The notes below the pieces were generated by a model that did no database searches, had not been told where the DNA came from, and saw only the letters and a list, made by a program, of their open reading frames with translations. Shown one piece after another: positions 43,848 to 52,690 of a DNA stretch of 64,000 nucleotides (positions within the stretch are counted from its first letter, which is position 1; each line of letters starts with the position of its first letter). Source of the stretch: an uncultured Lachnospiraceae bacterium (lineage in GTDB: Bacteria > Bacillota > Clostridia > Lachnospirales > Lachnospiraceae); contig URPH01000001.1 in NCBI GenBank assembly GCA_900549665.1, positions 1 through 64,000 on the forward strand, read 5' to 3'. The translations under genes and the position numbers were made by a program.

Positions 43848-45566
43848 TTATGATTCTTCCATGAACTGTGTAATTCTGAAGATTACAAATTCAGCAGGTC
43901 TGCTCGGTGCAACACCGATTTCACAGATCAGACGTCCGTTTAAGATATCATTCTGTGACATGGTATCTCTGCCGATATTTACAAAGAATGCCTGATCCTC
44001 TGTCGATCCTACCAAAGCACCGTTTCTCCACATATCACGTAAGAATGCGCGAATGGTTCTTCCCACTCTTGACCAGAGCATTTCATCATTGGGTTCAAAT
44101 ACAGCCCAGTTGGTCTCTGCCTTGATGCTCTCCTCAAGATAAATGAAGAGACGACGTACGTTGACATACTTCCATAAACTGTTGGAAGATGTTGTTCTGG
44201 CACCCCATACACGGATTCCCTGGCCGGGCAATGCACGGATCAGGTTTACGCCGGCCGGATTTAAGATATCCTGTTCTGCCTTGTTATAAAGAACCTCCAA
44301 ACCGATTGCATTGTATACAACTTCATTGGCGGGTGCTTTATGTACACCTCTTTCTACATCACTTCTTGCATAAATACCGGCTACAGCACCTGACGGCGGA
44401 ATATATGCCGGTTTCTTATTCAGGCTGTCGTATACCTGAATCCAGGGATGATACAGAGCAGCATAATCAGAATCGATCTTTTCTTTGTGTGTCAGCACAT
44501 CATTGGGCTTTGTCAGATTTCTCGGTACATCCAGTACTGCAAAGCTTGCTCCGGTATTCGTACAATGTGTTACTAATGCAAGCTGAACTGCTGCATCTGT
44601 TACGCCGGGAATTGCCATAATACTTACATTATTGATTTCTTTAAAGGCTGCAAGACCGGTTCTCTTTCCGGGACCGTTATCAACACCCATAAAGATATCC
44701 AGTGTAATTCCCTTTAAGGATCCGTCAGATCCACCGCTTAATAAGATAACGGCTTTTTCTGCTTCTGCATCCGATGTAAAGTAAGAGATCGGTGCCACAG
44801 CTGCTGTGGTATCTGCACATACTGCATCCACAAGTTCTGATTTTGCCAGTACCTTTGTAATATATCCGGCACTTGCTGCATTGAAGGATACACCCTCATA
44901 AACTTCCACATTATCCTTGTATGCAACCTCCACATTTAATTCTGCAGATACAATAAACTTTTTCGGCACTGCTGTATTGTCTACCAGATCTTCTTTTACC
45001 GCGGTTGTAAAAGTAATGGTATTTCCAACCACCTGGGCAATTTTGTTATAACCGGTTACTTTTCCATTGACCTTGATCGCTACAGTATCGCCTTCTGCAA
45101 ATGCTGATGCATTGGCAACTGTGTATACCTTTCCTGTTTTATCATCACCGGAAACCTCTGTCACATTGGTTTTTCCTTTGGATGCAGTAACAACAGAGAT
45201 CTTGATCTCATTACCCCATTTACCGGGATTTTTTGCAGTAATGGATAAGGGTCCTACCTTTATTCCAGCAGCAGCTGCATCTGTAGCGACTGCACGCATG
45301 ATATAGGCTCTGGATCCGCCATTTGCAAAAAACTGCTCTACTGAGTAGGCAAGATAACGGTAATCACCATAGGGATTTTCCGGTAAATATCCACCGAATT
45401 TTCTTGTAAAATCAGCAAAGCTGCTGACAAATTCCGGTGTTCCGACTGTTTTTCCTTTCTCTGCCAATCCGATAAAGCCGGCGGTACTGGTGCTTACACC
45501 TTCCATCGGTCTCATTCCGGATTCAAATTCTTCCACATATACTCCTGGAGATAAATATTCTGCCAT
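43848..45566 (-). CDS. Tail sheath protein
   Basis: A 572-residue contractile sheath subunit. The N terminus MAEYLSPGVYVEEFESGMRP is the hallmark start of phage and CIS sheaths. The C-terminal half has the conserved core (VWGARTTSS, then YVNVRRLFIYLEESIK and WAVFEPND) and ends NGRLICEIGVAPSRPAEF, the strand that interlocks neighbours. A surface domain is inserted at about residues 130-260. Only one sheath gene is present. The start is uncertain: an in-frame GTG at 45590 exists, but homology favours the ATG at 45566, whose ribosome site lies beyond a hairpin. Confidence 0.95.
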   Translation of the reverse strand: MAEYLSPGVYVEEFESGMRPMEGVSTSTAGFIGLAEKGKTVGTPEFVSSFADFTRKFGGYLPENPYGDYRYLAYSVEQFFANGGSRAYIMRAVATDAAAAGIKVGPLSITAKNPGKWGNEIKISVVTASKGKTNVTEVSGDDKTGKVYTVANASAFAEGDTVAIKVNGKVTGYNKIAQVVGNTITFTTAVKEDLVDNTAVPKKFIVSAELNVEVAYKDNVEVYEGVSFNAASAGYITKVLAKSELVDAVCADTTAAVAPISYFTSDAEAEKAVILLSGGSDGSLKGITLDIFMGVDNGPGKRTGLAAFKEINNVSIMAIPGVTDAAVQLALVTHCTNTGASFAVLDVPRNLTKPNDVLTHKEKIDSDYAALYHPWIQVYDSLNKKPAYIPPSGAVAGIYARSDVERGVHKAPANEVVYNAIGLEVLYNKAEQDILNPAGVNLIRALPGQGIRVWGARTTSSNSLWKYVNVRRLFIYLEESIKAETNWAVFEPNDEMLWSRVGRTIRAFLRDMWRNGALVGSTEDQAFFVNIGRDTMSQNDILNGRLICEIGVAPSRPAEFVIFRITQFMEES

Positions 45567-45613
45567 GTCATATTTGGGCAAAAGCTTCACTTATTCTTTT
45601 ACCCTTTCCTCCT
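45567..45613 (-). promoter_or_regulatory. Sheath translation start with hairpin between ribosome site and ATG
   Basis: AGGAGG at 45608-45613 is 41 bases from the ATG. A 9-base stem with one wobble (45596-45604 with 45576-45584) lies between. Folding it would leave about 12 bases between the two signals. The alternative GTG start falls in the loop. Confidence 0.45.
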
Positions 45614-45624
45614 TTCAAATTGTA

Positions 45625-46011
45625 CTAACTTGTAGTAGTTGTTGTCTGCGCAGGCGATGATACCGTGATCATTCCTGCATAAGCACACATAAGTGAACAT
45701 GTGTTGTTTACAGCTGGTTTTCCACCCACCAGACAAGTCGGTGAACCGGGCGTCCATGGTCCGGCAATAACCGGCATACATGGCTGCGGAGTAAGCACTC
45801 CGCCCGCTGCCGCAGTAGCCGCGCTCACAGCCGGATTGGCTAAAGATGAGCACATCCCAAACGGCATGATATTGGTCATTGCCACATTATCCATGATATT
45901 GGCAACCGGTGTCCCACACATAACCTTGCTTGCGGGTAAAACATTCAGTGCAGATGGTGCTGCTCCAAAACTGCACATCAGTTGTGTACCTGATGTTACT
46001 AAAACTGACAT
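45625..46011 (-). CDS. PAAR-like tip protein (DUF4280)
   Basis: A 128-residue protein. MSVLVTSGTQLMCSFGAAPS, the NIMPFGMCSSLANP segment and TPQPCMPVIAGPWTPGSPTC are typical of the DUF4280/PAAR-like family found at the tip of CIS spikes. Several cysteines are spaced as in family members. The C-terminal TTTTTS tail is odd and may be strain-specific. It sharpens the spike and may carry cargo. The start at 46011 has GGGAGG upstream. The sheath gene follows after 58 bases. Confidence 0.88.
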   Translation of the reverse strand: MSVLVTSGTQLMCSFGAAPSALNVLPASKVMCGTPVANIMDNVAMTNIMPFGMCSSLANPAVSAATAAAGGVLTPQPCMPVIAGPWTPGSPTCLVGGKPAVNNTCSLMCAYAGMITVSSPAQTTTTTS

Positions 46012-46048
46012 TTCAAAACCTCCCAAATATTCCGGCGGTTTTCTGTTT

Positions 46049-46726
46049 CTAAAGTACAAGTACTTCAGAAATAAAATCCTCTTCCCTGCCTTCTACAGGT
46101 ATCGCATATCCCCCCTTTTCATCTGTTACGGAACGATAGGTCCGATGCAATTTTTCACCCGCATCGTGCTTTCTGGTAAAATTCCCTTCAACACAATATT
46201 CGTTAATTCCGCATTTTTCTTTTATGATAAAGACATCTGCCTTGGATTTATCTCCAAGCATATATGTCTTTTCAACTAGGTTTTCCTGTGTAAAACCGGA
46301 AAAAATCAGATATTTTTTTGAATTTTCCTCTCTTACACTCTTAAAAACAAGTCCGGTCGGCTTCGCGCGTCTGGCACATACGACAACCGGATGGGAATAC
46401 TTTTTATCCCCGATACAACCGGTATACCATTCACATTGATATGCATGTGATCTTCCGCATTTAATAAAAAGCCGGACATCCATAACCGGATTTTGGGGAT
46501 CTAATACAGACCGGTCGATCATTACCGTCTGTTCAAAATAGCTATTGCTGACGATTTTAAGCTGTAAAACCGTGGACAAAGGTTCTAAAAACACATACAT
46601 TCCCTCATCCTTGACAATCGGATGCATAAGCTCACCGTCTATATAAAACAAAAAGGCCTCTTTTCGTATTACCTTTCCGGAATAGTCATCCAAAAGCTTC
46701 AGTACAAAAGCAACTCTGGTCTTCAT
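46049..46726 (-). CDS. CIS-associated protein with N-terminal beta-sandwich-like region
   Basis: A 225-residue protein of no named family. The first 90 residues (FVLKLLDDYSGKVIRKEAFL, then HPIVKDEGMYVFLEP) look like the carboxypeptidase-regulatory or Ig-like fold seen in proteins at this position of other CIS loci. The C-terminal half (SVTDEKGGYAIPVEGREEDF) repeats that theme. It lies between the tail terminator and the tip gene, 20 bases after the former. A decoration or fibre role is guessed. An in-frame start at 46741 is possible. Confidence 0.6.
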   Translation of the reverse strand: MKTRVAFVLKLLDDYSGKVIRKEAFLFYIDGELMHPIVKDEGMYVFLEPLSTVLQLKIVSNSYFEQTVMIDRSVLDPQNPVMDVRLFIKCGRSHAYQCEWYTGCIGDKKYSHPVVVCARRAKPTGLVFKSVREENSKKYLIFSGFTQENLVEKTYMLGDKSKADVFIIKEKCGINEYCVEGNFTRKHDAGEKLHRTYRSVTDEKGGYAIPVEGREEDFISEVLVL

Positions 46727-46746
46727 CCTGATATCCCCCATTTCAT

Positions 46747-47319
46747 CTATTCTCTGTCCTTATGCAATATATCAAAATTGGTCTCCACAACTCTGGTAAA
46801 TGTCTTCGTCCTTCTGGATGAGAGCAGCGCCGGTGAGACACTGAAATAAATACCGACCTGATACGGAAGATTCAATACACTCCAAAGCTTTGTTTTTTCT
46901 TCAAAGCTCAACGTTAACAGTGTAACGGCCGGTGCTTCATCTTCATTTTGTGAAGCAAACTCCCCTAAAACGGCATGATCCATCAAAATCTGAATGGCGC
47001 GTCCCAAAATACGCTGCTCATTTTCCGCATCCGAAACCATCTGTGACTTACTGTTGATATAAATAACAAAAAACAGATTTAAAGGCTTTGGCGGATACTG
47101 GGCCGTATTATTTCCCATCCGGATCATATCCATCTGCTTATATTCCCGAAGTTCCTGTATATCATACAGATAAACTCCCAGCTGAAAATCTGCATTTTTG
47201 TCAGACGGCGAAACCAATTTAATGGCTTCCGGAGACTGGATGAGCTCCGGACACATATAATTTCTTAACAGATTCAGTATTTCATTGCTCAAATCCGATA
47301 TAATCGAAAAATCTGCCAT
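46747..47319 (-). CDS. Tail terminator protein, DUF4255 (Afp16/Pvc16-like)
   Basis: A 190-residue DUF4255 protein. The start ISDLSNEILNLLRNYMCPEL and the segments GVYLYDIQELREYK and YPPKPLNLFFVIYI fit the N-terminal domain of Pvc16-type cap proteins. In known systems it ends the tube and sheath at the distal end and is needed for defined length. AAGGAG precedes the start. The MORN-repeat membrane protein gene ends 13 bases upstream, which ties the membrane genes to the CIS core. Confidence 0.92.
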   Translation of the reverse strand: MADFSIISDLSNEILNLLRNYMCPELIQSPEAIKLVSPSDKNADFQLGVYLYDIQELREYKQMDMIRMGNNTAQYPPKPLNLFFVIYINSKSQMVSDAENEQRILGRAIQILMDHAVLGEFASQNEDEAPAVTLLTLSFEEKTKLWSVLNLPYQVGIYFSVSPALLSSRRTKTFTRVVETNFDILHKDRE

Positions 47320-47332
47320 AGCATTACTCCTT

Positions 47333-49063
47333 TTAGTAAACTTCCAATGTCATAAATTTCAATGCGTCCGGATTATCCATCTGATAACACAGCTTATACC
47401 GGACTCCCTCTAATTCATATATTTCCGAATAAACAGCCTCTGCCATATTGATACCGGATACATAGATATATGATTTATTTTTCGTCGTCATTTCAAATGA
47501 GTTGTTGCTGAATGCCGTCGGTTCATTTCTCCGGATGCGGTCAATGGCCACACAGTCGATCAGATTGGTAGCTCCGTTAGCCGCTGTCATATCGGTATTT
47601 TCCAGGAATGAAACATCCAGATCATCACTAAATGCCGTCACCGCTTCTATAGTAACCTGTGTTTTATCCAGGTTTTCCGCCTGCTGCCACTCATCCGAAC
47701 TCAGATAATAATATGCACTGTATGTGTCTCCGGCTGCCAAAACCGGCAGCTCTGTCCCGTCAAGCATTGTGGTTGACTGAACAGTACTTGATGTTGTATC
47801 GGTTGTTGTTGTCGTCGTCACTTCATTTCCGTCAGCATCCGTGGTCGTCGTCACACTGGTCGTTGTCTTGTTTTCATCAGTGCCCTTACTTTCCCCTTCT
47901 CCAAGCTGGCTTCCCTCACCGTTTTCATCGAAAACAATCGTATCGGTCGGAATTGAATCATCTGTCAGCTCATCCGCTTCTTCTCCCGGCATATACCAGT
48001 CATCATCGACCGACAATGCTGTATTGTTGCGTAAAAGCTGTACCATACAGTCGCCCTTTAATGCGACATGGGCTCCCTCAAACAAAAATACGGTATCTAC
48101 CTCTGAATAATAGATGATGGGAGTCTCTCCAAACATGGCGAGTGCATCCTCCAGAGTAATTCCAAGCAGGGATTCATAATGAATTTCATTTCTTGCAAAC
48201 AGTCCGGTAAACAGTCTCTTTCCGGTGTTGGAATAGCTTACTCCCTGTCCCTGTTCTTTTCCCTGATAAAACTCTCCTTCGTATTTCTTGATACCATTGG
48301 CATAGTATAAAACACCGTTTCCATGATAATTGCCGGACTGGAAGTTTCCCTCATAGATCAGGCTTCCTTCTTCGTTGTAAGCAATTCCTTCTCCATTGTA
48401 GGTACCATTTTCGAAAGAACCGGTATACAAAAGATTTCCTTCCGGACTGTAATAGTAACCATTTCCGTTAAACAGGTTCTCTGCAAAATCCCCACTGTAC
48501 CTTACTTTTCCGTTTGGATAATACAGAGTACCCACACCGGAATACTGGTTATTTAAAAAACTTCCTTCATAGATCAGGATTCCGTCCTGATTCCACAAGG
48601 TGCCGGTGCCGGTAATCATGCCATCTGCCACATCTCCCGTATATACCACAGAGCCGTTTGCAGCTTTGATATTGGCCTTGCCCGAAAACTCCGCAAGCTT
48701 TAAGTCATCATAATCATAATATGTAGTTGTAACCACATTTGTTGTTGTCGTTGTTTCCTGTACATCTCCTGCAAACCATGTAAAATAGATAAACACTCCC
48801 GCACAGATTGCCACGATCAGAAAATAAACCACTTTTCTGGAAATCCAGAAACTGCCGATTGTAATATAATCTTCCTTAGCCTTGGGCTTGAAAGAAAAGA
48901 TCTCTCTCAGCTTTTTGTTGATCGGATTGATCAGCTTTGCAGTAATCAGATTAGCATTTGATAACTGCTGGGTTCTTCTGATAACCCTCCGAAAAGGGTT
49001 CATAACGGCTGTTCGCAACCTCACAAATGCTTTTTGGAACAAACTTAGAAGTTCTGAAAACAC
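47333..49063 (-). CDS. Membrane-anchored MORN-repeat protein
   Basis: A 576-residue protein with a basic cytoplasmic N terminus (1-77), one membrane segment (78-97), then an outer part. Residues about 140-290 hold six to seven MORN repeats (YEGSFLNNQYSGVGTLYYPN and similar). A Thr-rich linker (TTTSVTTTTDADGNEVTTTT) leads to a C-terminal domain of about 140 residues. MORN repeats form flat beta-hairpin sheets that bind lipids or proteins. The start is GTG with GGAGG seven bases upstream. It lies directly before the tail terminator gene, so it could tie the CIS to the membrane; this is inference. Confidence 0.8.
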   Translation of the reverse strand: MFSELLSLFQKAFVRLRTAVMNPFRRVIRRTQQLSNANLITAKLINPINKKLREIFSFKPKAKEDYITIGSFWISRKVVYFLIVAICAGVFIYFTWFAGDVQETTTTTNVVTTTYYDYDDLKLAEFSGKANIKAANGSVVYTGDVADGMITGTGTLWNQDGILIYEGSFLNNQYSGVGTLYYPNGKVRYSGDFAENLFNGNGYYYSPEGNLLYTGSFENGTYNGEGIAYNEEGSLIYEGNFQSGNYHGNGVLYYANGIKKYEGEFYQGKEQGQGVSYSNTGKRLFTGLFARNEIHYESLLGITLEDALAMFGETPIIYYSEVDTVFLFEGAHVALKGDCMVQLLRNNTALSVDDDWYMPGEEADELTDDSIPTDTIVFDENGEGSQLGEGESKGTDENKTTTSVTTTTDADGNEVTTTTTTDTTSSTVQSTTMLDGTELPVLAAGDTYSAYYYLSSDEWQQAENLDKTQVTIEAVTAFSDDLDVSFLENTDMTAANGATNLIDCVAIDRIRRNEPTAFSNNSFEMTTKNKSYIYVSGINMAEAVYSEIYELEGVRYKLCYQMDNPDALKFMTLEVY

Positions 49064-49088
49064 GTTCTGCCTCCATCAGGCTTTTTGT

Positions 49089-51773
49089 TTATTGCCTGGA
49101 TAATGCCTCACACTGAAATATGTAATACTTTGCAACATAATCTCTGGGATTTTCCCTGAGTACCATGGCAAAGAGATTTTTGGCTTCATAATAAATACCC
49201 TGCTCATACAGATCCATCGCTTTTTCAAATATACGCATGGAATGTTTGATCAGACGGATTTCTTCTGCGCTCCGGTCATCATATACGTCATACATTCCCA
49301 TACTTCTTCCGGCCACTTTTACCGCACCTGCATACCGGCTGGCAAACAGTTCTTTATTTTCAAGCAGCTCATAGGCCTCCGATGTGACCAGTAAACGGCT
49401 TCCGGACAGATCAAAAAAGCGTCCGTTTTTCATGAGCTTTGGAATTTCCGGTGCAAATAAAGCCAGTACATACCGGTCCTTATCCCCACAGATTCCAAAG
49501 TTGATCTCTGTTTCATGCAAAACAAAATTGGCATTTATCTTAAGGTCAGCATTTTCCGGCATGGCATTATCCGCATCAATTCTGGCTAACATGGACAAGG
49601 CTGCGGTGATCGCTGACTGAACTCCCTTCTGGCAGATCAGCATAATGCTGTCAAGGCTGGCTGAATCAACAATCGGAACGATACTGTTTTGTCCCGCAAA
49701 ATTGTTGATCGTATTGAAGAAACGGTTGGTAATGCTCTCAATATCTTCATCATCCGCTGTCTTCGGAAGCTTTAATTCCGCTTTTAAAACCGGATATTTT
49801 CCTACAATCTTGCTTCCTAATGACAAATCACCCAGATTATCCATACCCAAAAGACTGATCACACTGACAGGCACAAAATGATAGTAGGTATCTCCCATTT
49901 TCTGCAGATTGTGGATCTGGAGCATCATATCATCTGCCATGTTGTTAAAGATACGCGAAATACCCGCGATCTCATCTTCGCTGGTTGTTTCAATGCGGAC
50001 ATTGGTATTGCCGTCCGTAAATTCCCTCATCACATTTTTTACATCATTCAACGGACGTAAGATCCGGTAGTAGGAAATACTGAGCACAACAATGGTCAGA
50101 ATGATAAACACGATACAGATCAGGGCAAACTGACCTAAATAGGCCTTCACATATTCATCAATATTGGAGGTATAAATACCGGTTTCCAGCAGATATACCG
50201 TATCACCGCTGACACCTCCGACCGGGGTGATACAGACTAAACGCTCTCCCATCTCATCACGTATCGTACCGGTTACTGCTTTACCTGTTAGGGCAGCTTT
50301 TTTGTACAGCTTTTCCGCATCCAGATTCATCCAGATGCCAAATGGATAAAAACAGGGACTGTTTTCATCAACACCAATATATAAAGAGCCTCCTTCATAA
50401 TAAATGACCCTGCTGTAAAGCTCTCTGGTCTTTAACTGCGACATCAGATAGCTGTACGCCTCTGATGTATAGTCATATGGATATTCAATCTCATTGAAGG
50501 ATTCCTGACCAAACAATGCCGTCAGCATATTTCCTTCATCTTCTGTCTGCTTTTCAAAATTGGTCTGAATGGATGACTTATAATAACTGAATGCAATCAG
50601 TCCAAAAATGATCAATGCCACCACAATCATCGGAAGTGTCGCCGCAAGCAGCCTTCCGATCACGGTACTGCCGCTTTGTACCAGCTTGATAAACAGTTCA
50701 CAAACGCCAAATATCAGGAATAAAACAACAATACCGATAATCCAGTTGATGATCAGCTTAAACAGAATGAGAACCGTGGAGTAATGCATCCTATCCACCG
50801 TTTCCGTAATGCCGTCTATGGTCTTTACCAGATTAAAGGTTTCGGTATGGGTATTGTAAACAACCGCAGCATAATTCCCGATATTGGTCATGGAAACATT
50901 AAGCAGATCCTTTGATGTATAAAGCGAAGAACCGTTTAATGTGGAATTACCGTTTAGGACAGCTTCCTCTGTACCGTCCGTGATGTTCAATTTCACAACA
51001 TCACCGCTCTCATGTTCACCAAAATATACATAACCGCTTTCCGCATAGGAAATAAATGTCGGATAAAGCAGGGATTCTACTGTTCTGGCCGGATAAATCT
51101 CTTTTACAAGTCCATCTGCCTCCGTCGCATGAAATATTTTTCCCGAATCGGATATGTATACAAGATCCTGTCCATTTCCGGCAGCCTTGTAAATCCCCTC
51201 TCCTTCCGCTAACTGGTAGGTTCTGGAATTTTTCATATTCAGAGTACCTGACAGATTGGTCCCGTATTCATAATTTCTGCGTACAGCCATTGTTTCGTAA
51301 GGATCTGTCGCAATCAGCGTGATCGTATCTTCCGAAACATTGATAAAATGATAAATATAATTTTCATCTTCATTTGTCAGCCGGATCAGCTTTTCAATTT
51401 TACCGAAGCCCCCATGAAAATCGATTACCATAAGGTCCTGGCTGCACAGATCTCCTGTATAGGGATTCAGAGTATTTCGCAGGGCAAATACCCGGTCATG
51501 ATTTCCCGCTCCGATCCCTTCAATGGTATACATTTCATCTCTTTTCACACTGTCAAACCGGATATATTTTTTTATATTTCCACCGGTTGTCACCTGGCCA
51601 ATGACAATATCACGGTCATCATACCATGCAAGCACACTCATTCCGTTATCCGCATTGGCAATGTCAATAAACTGTGTCATGGGAACTTCTCTTGTAATAA
51701 CCGCACGGCAGACAGCAAAAAGACCGGATATAAACAATATGGCAAGCAATGTAAATTGTATATATTTTTTCAT
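49089..51773 (-). CDS. Membrane HAMP protein with degenerate cyclase-like domain
   Basis: An 894-residue protein. A first membrane helix (5-27) precedes an outer domain (30-330) with propeller-like repeats. Helices at about 333-361 and 373-397 are followed by a second outer, Cache-like domain (400-545) and a helix at 547-569. A HAMP linker (570-622; ILRPLNDVKNVMREFTDG) leads to a domain resembling class III cyclases: YYHFVPVSVISLLG and LSLGSKIVGKYPVL match their linker and first strand, but the metal-binding Asp is not seen. A TPR-like C terminus (845-890) follows. A signal-receiving pseudocyclase is likely. It is between the MORN and 295-residue genes, spaced 15-25 bases. Confidence 0.75.
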   Translation of the reverse strand: MKKYIQFTLLAILFISGLFAVCRAVITREVPMTQFIDIANADNGMSVLAWYDDRDIVIGQVTTGGNIKKYIRFDSVKRDEMYTIEGIGAGNHDRVFALRNTLNPYTGDLCSQDLMVIDFHGGFGKIEKLIRLTNEDENYIYHFINVSEDTITLIATDPYETMAVRRNYEYGTNLSGTLNMKNSRTYQLAEGEGIYKAAGNGQDLVYISDSGKIFHATEADGLVKEIYPARTVESLLYPTFISYAESGYVYFGEHESGDVVKLNITDGTEEAVLNGNSTLNGSSLYTSKDLLNVSMTNIGNYAAVVYNTHTETFNLVKTIDGITETVDRMHYSTVLILFKLIINWIIGIVVLFLIFGVCELFIKLVQSGSTVIGRLLAATLPMIVVALIIFGLIAFSYYKSSIQTNFEKQTEDEGNMLTALFGQESFNEIEYPYDYTSEAYSYLMSQLKTRELYSRVIYYEGGSLYIGVDENSPCFYPFGIWMNLDAEKLYKKAALTGKAVTGTIRDEMGERLVCITPVGGVSGDTVYLLETGIYTSNIDEYVKAYLGQFALICIVFIILTIVVLSISYYRILRPLNDVKNVMREFTDGNTNVRIETTSEDEIAGISRIFNNMADDMMLQIHNLQKMGDTYYHFVPVSVISLLGMDNLGDLSLGSKIVGKYPVLKAELKLPKTADDEDIESITNRFFNTINNFAGQNSIVPIVDSASLDSIMLICQKGVQSAITAALSMLARIDADNAMPENADLKINANFVLHETEINFGICGDKDRYVLALFAPEIPKLMKNGRFFDLSGSRLLVTSEAYELLENKELFASRYAGAVKVAGRSMGMYDVYDDRSAEEIRLIKHSMRIFEKAMDLYEQGIYYEAKNLFAMVLRENPRDYVAKYYIFQCEALSRQ

Positions 51774-51790
51774 CTGATTATCCTTCTTAC

Positions 51791-52678
51791 TTATTCTTCA
51801 TCGCCCAGATATACATCTCCGATGGTCTGAATTCCATAATAGTCAATATTGTTGGCGTTGGCTTTGTTGGCACGCAGCCGGATGCCGATCTGATATGCTG
51901 CATAAATCAATGTGACAACCACCAGAATTGTCAAAAAAGTATTGATGGAATTCCGGAACAAAAAATTTCTGACGATCTTATAACGGCTTTTCAGCCACCA
52001 GATAAAGCCCCTCATCTCCACCGGTTTATCCGACATGCCCCGGATAGTTGAAATAATCTGTCCAAAGGTTGAAAATCCGGTAGAGGTCAATTTCATATAA
52101 AAGATCCTGAGATCATCCGGATACAGCTCCGGGTTATCATATTTTTCCCGGTAATTGATATCCAGAATATGAAAAGCGGTTTGGGCAACCTCCGTGATGT
52201 ATTCCTCTTTTGTACATTCCTTCCACTGCGCAAAATCCATAAAATAGTTGAGACATACCCCGCCATCCCTATAGATATTGATATTGCGTTCATCAAGCAA
52301 TAGCAGCCCCACACTTCCGTCTACACCGGCTTCCGCGTATGCCGCAATACAGGAAAGTGCAGCCTCCTTGCATTCTGCAAAGGAATACAGATACACACTT
52401 CCCATCACAGAAACCAGACTTTCATGAAAATAATGAAAAACCAGATTTAACTGATCCTCATGGGAAAAAGCACCCACAAAATCCTTATTGCCGAAAAACA
52501 ATCCGGATGTGTTCATCTGCCCGGCTATCATTTTCCGGAATTTGGCATCCTTTATGGATATCATGGTATAATACACACCTGTATTGTCCTTGAGATCTTT
52601 GCAGACATAAATATCATTGATATCATTTTCCAAAACGGTACGGACTGTTTCCAGTTCCATATTTAATGCAAGATACAT
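51791..52678 (-). CDS. Single-pass membrane protein of the CIS array, 295 residues
   Basis: A protein of no recognised family. The first 240 residues are soluble and cytoplasmic by the inside-positive rule (a basic stretch, WWLKSRYKIVRNFLFRNS, precedes the helix). A membrane segment at about 247-267 (FLTILVVVTLIYAAYQIGI) leaves a 28-residue acidic tail outside. Low similarity to protein-kinase-like or FHA-linked regulators was considered but no motif supports it. The ribosome site is weak (GGTGA). It lies 12 bases after the 596-residue gene stop. Confidence 0.6.
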   Translation of the reverse strand: MYLALNMELETVRTVLENDINDIYVCKDLKDNTGVYYTMISIKDAKFRKMIAGQMNTSGLFFGNKDFVGAFSHEDQLNLVFHYFHESLVSVMGSVYLYSFAECKEAALSCIAAYAEAGVDGSVGLLLLDERNINIYRDGGVCLNYFMDFAQWKECTKEEYITEVAQTAFHILDINYREKYDNPELYPDDLRIFYMKLTSTGFSTFGQIISTIRGMSDKPVEMRGFIWWLKSRYKIVRNFLFRNSINTFLTILVVVTLIYAAYQIGIRLRANKANANNIDYYGIQTIGDVYLGDEE

Positions 52679-52690
52679 CTAATTCACCAA

